64,000 nt of DNA from an uncultured Cellvibrio sp. (GTDB lineage Bacteria > Pseudomonadota > Gammaproteobacteria > Pseudomonadales > Cellvibrionaceae), in the NCBI GenBank assembly GCA_937958105.1, contig CALFXJ010000060.1, positions 62,001 through 126,000 of the forward strand. Direction: 5' to 3'. Below the pieces are notes generated by a model. The model worked only from the letters and a program-made list of their open reading frames with translations, was not told where the DNA came from and made no database searches. Positions 26,118 to 34,265 of this stretch are shown in pieces. The translations under genes were made by a program, and so were the position numbers. How positions within the stretch are numbered: the stretch's first letter is position 1; each line of letters begins with the position of its first letter.

Positions 26118-26444
26118 TTTTTCTCTCCTGTGATGAATAAAAATCCGTTGAACAGAGCGTTGGTGCTCACAGGTTATGACCTGTGTCCAACGCTGGGTGT
26201 TCGACAACCAGCAATGATTTTTTAAGAGAAACAACACGATTAGAAAGAATAAACGTCAAACGAAGGACACCGACTTCGCCGAAATAATCGAAAAAAAATT
26301 TGTGACGAAATCGCTGAGTGGAAGCTACATCTGAGCACAACAGCAAACGGTTGCAGTTGCAGATAAATTTGAGGTCAGGGACAAACTAAAAAGGCGTCTC
26401 AACCAATGAGACGCCTTTTATCAAGTGAAGCCTTAGTAAGTTTA
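26118..26444. other. Gene-free interval between the PRC-barrel and thrH genes, with leader hairpin
   Basis: No ORF is supported here. The part nearest the PRC-barrel gene is its 5' leader and contains a two-part hairpin at 26156-26194 (outer stem AGCGTTGG/CCAACGCT, inner stem CACAGGT/ACCTGTG, TATG loop). Read on the minus strand it is followed by GGATTTTTATTC about a dozen bases later. At the other end lies the thrH terminator. The AT-rich centre (26220-26320) probably holds the PRC-barrel promoter, but I cannot fix the hexamers. Confidence 0.6.
26388..26419 (-). terminator. Intrinsic terminator of thrH
   Basis: Stem AAAAGGCGTCTC/GAGACGCCTTTT with a seven-base loop. On the minus strand it ends in T5 directly after the stem and lies 26 bases past the thrH stop. 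Confidence 0.85.
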
Positions 26445-27062
26445 TCAGAGGCTTAAGCTGCGATTGCTGGCCTTGATAAATTCTTTTTTCAGGTCCTCAT
26501 AAGTATGCACGGCAGGAAACTGCGGAAACTGCTCAATAACATTCTGCGGCGCATGAAACAGGATGCCCGCGTCTGCTTCAGCCAGCATGGTGGTATCGTT
26601 GTAGGAGTCACCTGCAGCAATGACTCGATAGTACAGCGTCTTCAACGCCAATACTGATTGCCGCTTAGGATCTTTCTGACGCAAGGTATAACCCACCACC
26701 CGATCACGCTCATCTACATTCAGACGGTGGCACAGAAGCGTCGGAAAGCCCAGCTGGCGCATGAGTGGCTGGGAAAACTCGTAGAAAGTATCGGACAGGA
26801 TGATCACCTGAAATCGCTCGCGCAACCAGTCAACAAACTCAACCGCGCCCTCTAAAGGTTTTAACGTGGCGATCACATCCTGGATTTCTTTCAGGCCCAG
26901 GTTGTTTTCTTCCAGAATGCGCAGGCGCTGCTTCATCAGCACGTCATAATCCGGGATGTCACGGGTCGTTGCTTTCAATGACTCAATACCAGTGACCTTG
27001 GCAAATTCAATCCAGATTTCCGGAACCAGTACACCCTCAAGATCAAGACATGCAATTTCCAC
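26445..27062 (-). CDS. thrH: Bifunctional phosphoserine phosphatase/homoserine phosphotransferase ThrH
   Basis: 205 residues from a GTG start at 27062, chosen because GGAGG lies seven bases upstream and the protein then begins like known ThrH (VEIACLDLEGVLVPEIW, first residue read as Met). It is a HAD enzyme: nucleophile Asp7 in DLEG, the IILSDTFYEFSQPLM motif and the C-terminal AAGDSYNDTTML acidic motif. ThrH of Pseudomonas hydrolyses phosphoserine and can transfer the phosphate to homoserine. Sequence identity to the Pseudomonas enzyme is evidently very high by memory (ATTRDIPDYDVLMKQRLRIL and FPQFPAVHTYEDLK). It diverges from cysH, as in Pseudomonas neighbourhoods. Confidence 0.95.
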   Translation of the reverse strand: MEIACLDLEGVLVPEIWIEFAKVTGIESLKATTRDIPDYDVLMKQRLRILEENNLGLKEIQDVIATLKPLEGAVEFVDWLRERFQVIILSDTFYEFSQPLMRQLGFPTLLCHRLNVDERDRVVGYTLRQKDPKRQSVLALKTLYYRVIAAGDSYNDTTMLAEADAGILFHAPQNVIEQFPQFPAVHTYEDLKKEFIKASNRSLSL

Positions 27063-27514
27063 ATCAACCTCCAGTAAGAATAATAATCGGCAACCGGTCG
27101 TGCGCGACCAGCCAAAAGTTGGCGGCAATCTACCCGTTTCTTTTAATGAAAGCAAACACCTGTTCCGGCTGAAGCTTTCACGTGGAACATATTTACAAAA
27201 GAATTAACCGGGTATCGTCTAATTTCTATAAGTTACAGTAAATACCTGAGCCAATTGTTTGATTTTACTAAACAAAAATCATCATCTAGTTATTTTCCGA
27301 ACCCCGAAGCGCAATATGGTGTGTATTATTAGAGCTGAACGATTATTTTTAAATCATTGTTTCACGACACACGCACCCTGCTGATTCCCACCACAGCCCC
27401 CTATGGATTATGAAGTTAAACCCGCCTCTGTTATTCTGCGCAGCCCGTGTGGCGGCTGGGAATTTCAAAAAGCCCACCGTTTATTAGCCGAACAGTCCAA
27501 AGAGAAATGAATTT
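27063..27514. other. Divergent intergenic region thrH/cysH with a possible 35-codon ORF
   Basis: This 452-base interval must hold the thrH and cysH promoters. It is AT-rich around 27200-27350; a TATTAT at 27324 preceded by TG could be a -10 for cysH, but no -35 is clear and no CysB site can be named. A short plus-strand ORF (27403-27510, ATG to TGA, 35 codons) with plausible codon use ends five bases before the cysH ATG; it lacks a good Shine-Dalgarno. Confidence 0.45.
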
Positions 27515-28243
27515 ATGGCCAGTGAACTGATCAATGTGGTTGATCTGGATGCTGAACTGCAGACCCAGTCACCCCGTAAGATTCTGAAACACGCCCTCGC
27601 CCACTTCGACAATATTGCAATCTCCTTCAGCGGTGCCGAAGACGTGGTGTTAGTAGATATGGCTGTCAGCATGAAGCCGGATATACAGGTCTTCACCCTG
27701 GATACCGGCCGCCTGCACGCAGAGACTTATCGCTTTATCGAAAAAGTTCGCGAACACTATGGCATCAAGATCGATATCCTCTCGCCTGACGGTGAAACCT
27801 TGCGACGGTTCGTTGGAGAGAAAGGGTTATTCAGCTTTTATCAGGACGGCCATCAGGAATGCTGTGGCATTCGCAAGATCGAGCCGCTGCGGCGCAAACT
27901 GCATACCCTAGACGCCTGGATAACCGGTCAGCGCAAAGATCAAAGCCCGGGAACCCGTGCGGGAATACCCGTCGTTCAAAACGACACCACCTTCGCCCGT
28001 CCCGGTGCCACCCTGACCAAATTTAATCCATTGGCTAACTGGAGCTCTCAGGATGTGTGGGATTACATCCGCGGCAATAACCTGCCCTACAACGAGCTGC
28101 ATGATCGTGGCTTTATCTCTATCGGATGTGAGCCCTGCACCAAGCCTGTAGGGCCGGGGCAGCACGAGCGTGAGGGCCGCTGGTGGTGGGAGGAAGCCAC
28201 CAAAAAAGAATGTGGCCTCCACGGAGATAACATCAAGAAATAA
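27515..28243 (+). CDS. cysH: Assimilatory adenylyl-sulfate (APS) reductase, iron-sulfur type
   Basis: A 242-residue protein. It reduces activated sulfate to sulfite with thioredoxin. The active-site Cys233 is in the ECGLH motif. Two further cysteine pairs, Cys116-Cys117 (ECCGIRK) and Cys205/Cys208 (CEPC), are the [4Fe-4S] ligands that distinguish APS reductases from the cluster-free PAPS reductases of enterics. The PP-loop-like ISFSGAEDVVLVDMA and TLDTGRLHAETY are typical. The gene is often annotated phosphoadenylyl-sulfate reductase, but the cluster ligands point to APS as substrate. cysD and cysN lie 6-9 kb away and supply APS. The gene is followed by an 18-bp terminator stem that begins inside the stop codon. 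Confidence 0.93.
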   Translation: MASELINVVDLDAELQTQSPRKILKHALAHFDNIAISFSGAEDVVLVDMAVSMKPDIQVFTLDTGRLHAETYRFIEKVREHYGIKIDILSPDGETLRRFVGEKGLFSFYQDGHQECCGIRKIEPLRRKLHTLDAWITGQRKDQSPGTRAGIPVVQNDTTFARPGATLTKFNPLANWSSQDVWDYIRGNNLPYNELHDRGFISIGCEPCTKPVGPGQHEREGRWWWEEATKKECGLHGDNIKK

Positions 28244-28282
28244 AACAAGGCCGGATTGCTTACACAATCCGGCCTTGTTTTA
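28241..28282. terminator. Bidirectional terminator between cysH and manC
   Basis: A perfect 18-bp stem (arm TAAAACAAGGCCGGATTG) with a CTTACA loop spans the whole gap between the convergent stops. The arms end in TTTTA/TAAAA, giving a U-tract on both strands. The cysH stop codon is part of the stem. Confidence 0.9.
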
Positions 28283-29701
28283 TCAGGAACGTCCGTAACT
28301 GTCTTCGTAACGAATAACGTCGTCGTCCTGCAGATACGGGCCCGACTGCACCTCAACAATCTCCAGCGGAATCTTGCCCGGATTGCTCAAACGGTGCCTG
28401 GTCCCAATTGGGATAAACGTGGATTCATTTTCTGACAACAGAGTCACTTCGTCGCCCTTCTGTACCAGCGCTGTACCTTTCACCACAATCCAGTGTTCCG
28501 CACGATGATGGTGGAGCTGTAACGACAGACTTGCACCCGGCTTAACGCGAATGCGATTGACCTGGTATCTCTCGCCGGTATCAATAGCGTCGTAGCAGCC
28601 CCAGGGACGGTAAATTTCGCGGTGCTGCAAATGTTCACTGCGCTTCTGCTGCACGATCTGGGAGATCACCGCCTTCACCTGCTGAGCCTGCGATTTATCT
28701 GCTACCAGCACCGCATCCGGCGTGTTGATGATCATCAGGTTCTTCACCCCGACAGTCGCCACCAGCTTATCTTTAGAAAACACCAGGGTATCGCTGGAGC
28801 CGATATCGATGGTATCGCCGATGAAGCTGTTATTGGCGCTGTCTTTGTCGGACAGATCGGAGAAGGATTTCCAGTCCCCCACATCGCTCCAGCCAGCATT
28901 CAGGGGAACACAGACCACCTTCTGACTTTTCTCCATCAGTGCATAATCGATGGAGATGTTAGGCGCCTTGGCGAAGGCATCGCGATTGATACGGATAAAA
29001 TCAAGATCGTGAACCGCCTGGGTCCGGGCTTCCTCGGCAGCTGCAATTACATCCGGACTGTAATGCTCCATCTCGCTCAGGAAGACATCGGTGTTGAATA
29101 CAAACATACCGCTGTTCCAGTAATAGCAGCCGGCCGCAAGGTATTGCTCTGCTGTCGCCAGATCAGGCTTCTCGACAAACTGTTCAACGGCAAAGTAGGT
29201 ATTCCCCTTGGTCGCCGAGCCAGTCTCGGTCTTGATGTAACCATAGCCGGTTTCAGGATGAGTCGGCTGTACACCAAAGGTGGCGATACGCCCTTCTGCC
29301 GCTGCCTCAACCGCCAGATTAACCACCCGCTGAAACTCGCTCACATCACGGATCATATGATCCGCCGCCAGCACCAGCAGCGTGGGGTTGGCTTCCATCG
29401 TACGCGCCTGCAAAGCCGCCAGCGCAATAGCCGGTGCGGTATTGCGGGCAACGGGCTCAAGAATAATCACAGCATCGCGCTGATCTATTTCCTGCAGCTG
29501 CTCTGCCACCATGAAACGATGCTCTTCATTGCAGACAACAATAGGTGCTGCAACGTCCGGCAGGCCAACCAGACGCAACAGGGTCTGTTGCAGCATGGTT
29601 TTGTCACCGAACAGCTTGAGCAGTTGTTTCGGATAGTGCTGACGGGAAAGAGGCCACAGGCGGGTACCGGAACCTCCGGCCATGATGACGGGGATAATCA
29701 A
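28283..29701 (-). CDS. manC: Mannose-1-phosphate guanylyltransferase/mannose-6-phosphate isomerase
   Basis: A 472-residue bifunctional enzyme making GDP-mannose. The N-terminal nucleotidyltransferase domain begins IIPVIMAGGSGTRLWPLSR (GTP-binding loop) and has QFVEKPD near 170; the C-terminal cupin domain has the type II mannose-6-phosphate isomerase motif QLHHHRAEHWIVVKG near 400. The start is a TTG, supported by GGAGAG five bases upstream and by the expected protein beginning. It resembles AlgA/WbpW/ManC; no alginate or O-antigen genes adjoin, so the sugar nucleotide's final use is not shown. galU and manB lie upstream on the same strand, making a sugar-nucleotide cluster. Confidence 0.93.
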   Translation of the reverse strand: MIIPVIMAGGSGTRLWPLSRQHYPKQLLKLFGDKTMLQQTLLRLVGLPDVAAPIVVCNEEHRFMVAEQLQEIDQRDAVIILEPVARNTAPAIALAALQARTMEANPTLLVLAADHMIRDVSEFQRVVNLAVEAAAEGRIATFGVQPTHPETGYGYIKTETGSATKGNTYFAVEQFVEKPDLATAEQYLAAGCYYWNSGMFVFNTDVFLSEMEHYSPDVIAAAEEARTQAVHDLDFIRINRDAFAKAPNISIDYALMEKSQKVVCVPLNAGWSDVGDWKSFSDLSDKDSANNSFIGDTIDIGSSDTLVFSKDKLVATVGVKNLMIINTPDAVLVADKSQAQQVKAVISQIVQQKRSEHLQHREIYRPWGCYDAIDTGERYQVNRIRVKPGASLSLQLHHHRAEHWIVVKGTALVQKGDEVTLLSENESTFIPIGTRHRLSNPGKIPLEIVEVQSGPYLQDDDVIRYEDSYGRS

Positions 29702-29785
29702 GGGATCTCTCCATTAATCTGTTAAACGAGGTGAGCCGTCACCCGAGGTTACTCCTGACCACCAGGAGACGGCATAGGATAACGT

Positions 29786-30679
29786 TTACTTGCAGTAACG
29801 CTGACGGATAAATTCCTGAAACTCTTTACCAATGGCATCGTGACGCTCGCCATAGATGACGTTGGCCATCATGTAACCCAGCTTGGTACCACAGTCGTGA
29901 CTGCGGCCGATCAGCTGATAGGCTTCCATGGTTTCCTGCTCCAGCAACTCGTCCATCGCATCGGTCAGCTGGATTTCACCGCCGGCACCCGGCAGTGTCT
30001 TGGCCAGCAGCTCCCAGGTTTTCTTCGACAGCACGTAACGACCTACGATAGCCATGTCTGAGGGCGCTTCATCAACGGGGGGCTTTTCAACCATCGCTTT
30101 GATAGCAGCACACTCCCCCGGTTTGATCTCAACGCCGTCACAATCCACCACACCATACTTGTCGATCTGGTCACGGGGTACACGTTCAACCAGTACCTGG
30201 CTATAACCGGTTTCGTTAAACCGTTTGGTCATGCCTGCCAGGTTATCCTGCCGCAGATTACATTCGGCACGGTCAATCAAGACGTCGGGCAGAAGCACGG
30301 CAAAAGGCTCATCACCGACCACTGGCTGTGCGCACAGGATCGCGTGCCCCAACCCTCTGGCTTCAGCCTGACGCACCGAGATAACCGTCAGTCCCGGCGG
30401 CGTAATAGAACGGATTTCCTGCAACAGAGAGCGCTTCAGACGCGCTTCCAGCTGGGCTTCCAGCTCGAAGCTGGTGTCGAAATGGTTTTCGATGGCATTT
30501 TTACTGGCATGGGTTACGAGGACGATTTCCTTGATGCCCGCAGCGGCAGCTTCTTCAATCACATATTGAATCAGCGGTTTATCAACCACCGGCAACATCT
30601 CTTTAGGGATTGCCTTGGTTGCTGGCAACATACGAGTCCCCAGGCCCGCAACTGGAATTACCGCTTTTTTAATTTGCAT
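29786..30679 (-). CDS. galU: UTP-glucose-1-phosphate uridylyltransferase
   Basis: A 297-residue protein. It makes UDP-glucose from UTP and glucose 1-phosphate for envelope polysaccharides. It shows the family start VIPVAGLGTRMLPATKAIPK, the EMLPVVDKPLIQYVIEEA segment, and the later VEKPPVDEAPSDMAIVGRYV and GGEIQLTDAMDELLEQE motifs. The length is normal. AAGGAG lies six bases before the ATG. It sits between manB and manC with 63- and 84-base gaps, on the same strand, so the three are likely one transcription unit. Confidence 0.95.
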   Translation of the reverse strand: MQIKKAVIPVAGLGTRMLPATKAIPKEMLPVVDKPLIQYVIEEAAAAGIKEIVLVTHASKNAIENHFDTSFELEAQLEARLKRSLLQEIRSITPPGLTVISVRQAEARGLGHAILCAQPVVGDEPFAVLLPDVLIDRAECNLRQDNLAGMTKRFNETGYSQVLVERVPRDQIDKYGVVDCDGVEIKPGECAAIKAMVEKPPVDEAPSDMAIVGRYVLSKKTWELLAKTLPGAGGEIQLTDAMDELLEQETMEAYQLIGRSHDCGTKLGYMMANVIYGERHDAIGKEFQEFIRQRYCK

Positions 30680-30742
30680 TCAAAACTCCTTGGTTATTTT
30701 AGTGTGGCTTTCTCTCACACGATCATTGTCAGTGCGCGACCA

Positions 30743-32092
30743 TTATGCGAGTAATGCCAGGACTTCTTCTGTCTTACGCTTAACCAACTCTGCGTCACCA
30801 CGGCTTTCAACGTTCAAGCGCACTACAGGCTCCGTGTTGGACATGCGCAGGTTAAATCGCCAGTCATCAAACTCCAGGCTGATGCCGTCGGTGCGATCGA
30901 CTGATTTGGGCTGATCACCGTAGTGTGCAAGAACGCGCTCAATCGCCTCTTTGGGATTTTCCACGTGACTGTTGATTTCTCCCGGTGACGGGAAGCGCGC
31001 GATGCAGTCTTCCAGCAGAGCAGACAGTGGCTGATCCTTACGGCACAACAGCTCTGCCACCAGCAGCCACGGAATCATGCCGCTGTCACAGTAGAAGAAA
31101 TCGCGGAAGTAATGGTGGGCGCTCATCTCACCACCGTAAATGGCATCTTCCTCGCGCATGCGCTCTTTAATAAAGGAGTGCCCGGTTTTGGACTGGATGG
31201 CGGTGCCGCCATTGCGCTGGGCGACGTCGATGGTGTTCCACACCAGGCGTGGATCATGGATCACCTTCTCTCCGGGGCTTTTGATCAGAAAGGCTTCAGC
31301 CAGCAATCCAACGATGTAATAGCCTTCGGTAAACTGGCCTTTCTCGTCAAACAGGAAGCAGCGGTCAAAATCTCCATCCCAGGCAATACCCATGTCGGCG
31401 CCATGCTTGAGAACCGCTTCACTGGTGACGGGGCGATTTTCTGGAAGCAAAGGATTGGGGATACCGTTAGGGAAGTTGCCATCCGGCTCGTGGTGAATCT
31501 TGATGAATTCGAAAGGGAGGTATTTTTCGATAGCGTCGATCACATGGCCAGCTGCGCCATTCCCGGCATTGACCACCAGCTTTAAAGGTTTCAGCTGAGC
31601 TGTGTCAACGTATGTGAGCAGGTGCTGAACGTAGGCTTCCAGAGTGCTCTCCTGACGATAGCTGCCCCGCTTTGCAGGATCGACTGCTGCAAAGTCGTTG
31701 GCTTCGGCCAGACGCTTGATATCGCTCAGGCCTGTGTCGTTACTGATGGGCTTGGACTGCTCGCGCACCATCTTCATCCCGTTGTAATCAATGGGGTTGT
31801 GGCTGGCAGTGATGACAACACCACCATCTACCTTAAGATGACTGGTAGCGAAGTAGATCTCTTCGGTCCCACACATACCGATGTCGATAACATCTACCCC
31901 TTCATCACGCAGACCATTACTCAGCGCTTCTTTCAATGTATTACTGGTAAGGCGAACATCGCCACCCACCACAACGGTCTTGGGGCGCAAAAAAACCGCA
32001 TAAGCGCGGCCGATGCGGTAGACGATATCCTCGTTTAACTCTTCCCCCAGCTTGCCGCGAATGTCATAAGCTTTAAAGCATGTTAATGTCAT
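30743..32092 (-). CDS. manB: Phosphomannomutase (CpsG/ManB type)
   Basis: 449 residues from the ATG at 32092. The longer frame adds 12 residues without a ribosome site, while this start gives the family beginning LTCFKAYDIRGKLGEEL. It interconverts mannose 6-phosphate and mannose 1-phosphate, feeding ManC; it may also act on glucose. The phosphoserine loop is TASHNPIDYNGMK, the metal site is DGDFDRCF, the sugar loop is GGEMSAHHYF and the phosphate loop is RMSNTEPVVRLN. It is closer to enterobacterial CpsG than to AlgC of Pseudomonas, as judged by the opening sequence. It is the first gene of the sugar-nucleotide cluster. Confidence 0.93.
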   Translation of the reverse strand: MTLTCFKAYDIRGKLGEELNEDIVYRIGRAYAVFLRPKTVVVGGDVRLTSNTLKEALSNGLRDEGVDVIDIGMCGTEEIYFATSHLKVDGGVVITASHNPIDYNGMKMVREQSKPISNDTGLSDIKRLAEANDFAAVDPAKRGSYRQESTLEAYVQHLLTYVDTAQLKPLKLVVNAGNGAAGHVIDAIEKYLPFEFIKIHHEPDGNFPNGIPNPLLPENRPVTSEAVLKHGADMGIAWDGDFDRCFLFDEKGQFTEGYYIVGLLAEAFLIKSPGEKVIHDPRLVWNTIDVAQRNGGTAIQSKTGHSFIKERMREEDAIYGGEMSAHHYFRDFFYCDSGMIPWLLVAELLCRKDQPLSALLEDCIARFPSPGEINSHVENPKEAIERVLAHYGDQPKSVDRTDGISLEFDDWRFNLRMSNTEPVVRLNVESRGDAELVKRKTEEVLALLA

Positions 32093-32228
32093 GTCGATTT
32101 TTCCATTCTTAACATTGAAACAGTTCATCGGCAGAAATCATTGCCGACATTTTATTGATCTGCGGAGCAACTTAGCCGTGCATTCTTACCATTTAGTGAC
32201 ATCAGTCTGCTGACAAACCCATGCCTGT

Positions 32229-32915
32229 CTATTGATGATGAATGCCTTTCACCAAATTCAGCATAGCTTCCAATACTTCCTGAATTGTCATCTGTGTGCT
32301 GTCCAACAGTACCGCATCAGGCGCCGGTTTTAATGGTGAAACTGTGCGGTTGCTATCACGTTCATCCCGTTCCTGAATATCTTTAATCAGCCCTTCCAGA
32401 TCCACAGTCTCCCCCTTTTCGGTGAGCTGTCTGTAACGACGCTGCGCTCGCGCCTCGGCACTGGCCGTTAAAAATATTTTCAGATCTGCATCGGGAAAAA
32501 CAGTGGTACCCATATCACGGCCATCGGCCACCAGACCGGGCAGCTGACGAAAATCCCGTTGCCGTTTCAACAATGCTGCGCGCACGCCAGGATAGGCCGC
32601 AACAACCGATGCACTCTTGCTGATCGTTTCGCTGCGAATAGCGTTGGTGACATCCTCACTACTTAACAGGACGCGAGTCTGGTCACCCGCTGTATCAAAA
32701 TGAACATCAAGCTGTGCAGCAACTTTCTCTACCGCCTGCTGATCCTGTATATCAATACGCTGCTTGAGTGTTGCCAGTGCAACCAGTCGGTAAAGTGCTC
32801 CACTATCGAGCAGGTGATAGCCAATTTTTTTTGCAAGAAGCTGACTCAAGGTTCCTTTGCCGGAACCGCTGGGGCCATCGACTGTGATGACCGTTGGTGT
32901 ATCAGTGGTAGTCAA
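32229..32915 (-). CDS. cmk: Cytidylate kinase
   Basis: 228 residues from a TTG at 32915, chosen because AAGGAA is seven bases upstream; an earlier TTG (32921) sits only one base after that Shine-Dalgarno. It phosphorylates CMP and dCMP. The P-loop is ITVDGPSGSGKGTLSQLL; other family landmarks are LDSGALYR, VADGRDMGTTVFPDADLKIFL, ASAEARAQRRYRQL and RDERDSNRTVSPLKPA. In Pseudomonas cmk is followed by rpsA; here the next gene downstream on the minus strand is manB, so rpsA has moved elsewhere. pyrF lies just upstream on the same strand. Confidence 0.94.
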   Translation of the reverse strand: MTTTDTPTVITVDGPSGSGKGTLSQLLAKKIGYHLLDSGALYRLVALATLKQRIDIQDQQAVEKVAAQLDVHFDTAGDQTRVLLSSEDVTNAIRSETISKSASVVAAYPGVRAALLKRQRDFRQLPGLVADGRDMGTTVFPDADLKIFLTASAEARAQRRYRQLTEKGETVDLEGLIKDIQERDERDSNRTVSPLKPAPDAVLLDSTQMTIQEVLEAMLNLVKGIHHQ

Positions 32916-32957
32916 AAGCAAATTCCTTACAATTTATTAAGTAAGTTTGGCATCCAA

Positions 32958-33665
32958 TTAAATATTCAATGTGCGATTGATCGATCTACATACAGCGACA
33001 GGATCTTCCGCCTGGGTGATAGGACGGCCAATGACCAGATAGCTACTGCCCGCTTGGACGGCTTCAACCGGCGTAAGAGTGCGGCGCTGGTCATCCTTCG
33101 GCGAATCCGGCAAGCGGATACCCGGTGTCACCAGACAAAAATCCTGCCCCAGAAGATTACGCAAATCCCGTGCCTCCTGTGCAGAGCAGACAATCCCATC
33201 CAGTCCACAATGCCGGGTTAACTGCGCCAGACGCGCAACCTGCTGCTGGGCTGAGTCCTGGAAACCGACAGCCTGTAGATCAGCATCTTCGAGACTGGTC
33301 AATACTGTGACAGCGATCAATAGCGGCCGTCTGCCGGGGCTTTGCTCCAGGATCTCCCGGGCGGCAATCATCATACGCTCCCCACCGGAAGCATGCACAT
33401 TCACCATCCATACCCCGAGATTGGCAGCTGCTTTAACAGCCTTGGCGGTGGTATTGGGAATATCGTGGAATTTAAGATCGAGGAAGACTTCAAAGCCGAG
33501 CATCATCAGCTCTTCAACAACACGGGGGCCGGCACTGGTGAACAGCTCCTTACCGACTTTAAGGCGACAGTCCTGGGGGGATAAACGCCGGGCTAATGCC
33601 AGACAATCATTGGTGTTATCAAAGTCCATCGCGACAATTATCCGCGGCCCCTGCACTGCTATCAT
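32958..33665 (-). CDS. pyrF: Orotidine 5'-phosphate decarboxylase
   Basis: 235 residues. The ATG at 33665 has GAGG six bases upstream; a GTG just before it is possible. It catalyses the last step of UMP synthesis. The catalytic motif is FLDLKFHDIPNT (Asp-Lys-Asp), with substrate-binding IVAMDF at the start, MVNVHASGG in the middle, VTPGIRLP and a closing YLVIGRPITQAEDP phosphate site. The length is normal. It is 42 bases upstream of cmk on the same strand, so both pyrimidine genes are probably cotranscribed. Confidence 0.95.
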   Translation of the reverse strand: MIAVQGPRIIVAMDFDNTNDCLALARRLSPQDCRLKVGKELFTSAGPRVVEELMMLGFEVFLDLKFHDIPNTTAKAVKAAANLGVWMVNVHASGGERMMIAAREILEQSPGRRPLLIAVTVLTSLEDADLQAVGFQDSAQQQVARLAQLTRHCGLDGIVCSAQEARDLRNLLGQDFCLVTPGIRLPDSPKDDQRRTLTPVEAVQAGSSYLVIGRPITQAEDPVAVCRSINRTLNI

Positions 33666-33686
33666 CACCCACCTCGCTCATGCCAT

Positions 33687-33716
33687 AAAAAAAGCCCGAT
33701 CCTTACGGAGTCGGGC
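33687..33716 (-). terminator. Intrinsic terminator downstream of the ComEA-like gene
   Basis: Stem GCCCGA/TCGGGC, extended by CC/GG around a TTAC loop, followed on the minus strand by T7. It separates the ComEA-like gene from pyrF. Confidence 0.85.
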
Positions 33717-33767
33717 CGTCATTAAAACAAATCCTGGGGATTTTCGCAGCTATTTCGCTGCCGGGTA

Positions 33768-34076
33768 TCACTCAATCCGCAGGCTGTTACGGTTTTCATC
33801 CAGAATCGCAACACCGATTCCCTTCACTTCCAGCAGCTGTTCCACCGAGGTGAAACCACCGTTAGCTTCACGCCAGGCGATGATAGCTTCCGCCTTTTTG
33901 ATACCAACACCTTTGAGGTTCGTTAAGGTTTCAGCATCAGCCGTGTTGATGTTGACTACCTGTTGAACCTGAGAAACGGCTGGCTGGTCTTGAGCGGATT
34001 TATTTTCTACCGCCAGTGAAACGGAGGAGGAAACCAGGATGAGGGCGACAGCAAAAATACGAAATATTGCTTTCAT
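33768..34076 (-). CDS. ComEA-like helix-hairpin-helix DNA-binding protein
   Basis: A 102-residue exported protein. The signal peptide ends near SVSLA; a short acidic and Gln-rich linker leads to a tandem helix-hairpin-helix domain (about 40-102): VVNINTADAETLTNLKGVGI, KKAEAIIAWREANGGF and LLEVKGIGVAIL. In competent bacteria ComEA binds incoming DNA in the periplasm; many gammaproteobacteria carry this short form. No other competence gene is in the window. It lies between cysN and pyrF on the same strand but has its own terminator, and a hairpin separates it from cysN. Confidence 0.88.
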   Translation of the reverse strand: MKAIFRIFAVALILVSSSVSLAVENKSAQDQPAVSQVQQVVNINTADAETLTNLKGVGIKKAEAIIAWREANGGFTSVEQLLEVKGIGVAILDENRNSLRIE

Positions 34077-34220
34077 AAGAAAAGTCCTTTTCGGTATGTG
34101 GATGAAATTTCATTGCGCATGGAGTTCCATATGCGGCGCAAAGATTATAAAGCGAGGCGGGAAGAAGCCAGAGGAAATAACGGAAAATGCTGTAGGAAAT
34201 ATCCCACAAATTGAGAGGCT

Positions 34221-34251
34221 ATCGCCACTGCGGGTATGCCGCAGAGGCGAT
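34221..34251. terminator. Hairpin downstream of cysN
   Basis: Two stem segments (ATCGCC/GGCGAT and CTGCGG/CCGCAG, with an A-A mismatch between them) enclose a GTATG loop. It begins 15 bases past the cysN stop on the minus strand. There is no U-tract, so it may be a Rho-assisted end. Confidence 0.5.
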
Positions 34252-34265
34252 TCGCCAAATTGTTA

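Noticed and set aside
26118..26237. N-terminal extension of the PRC-barrel protein
   Set aside because: The extended frame runs through the strong leader hairpin, while the ATG at 26117 has a strong Shine-Dalgarno.
27063..27155. N-terminal extension of ThrH
   Set aside because: The GTG at 27062 has GGAGG at ideal spacing and gives the known ThrH beginning; the added residues do not resemble any ThrH.
28622..29725. 367-codon plus-strand ORF opposite manC
   Set aside because: manC has all its family motifs on the other strand; the antisense frame shows no signal, domain or ribosome site.
28283..32092. O-antigen or alginate cluster
   Set aside because: Only sugar-nucleotide enzymes (manC, galU, manB) are present; there are no glycosyltransferases, flippase or polymerase genes beside them.
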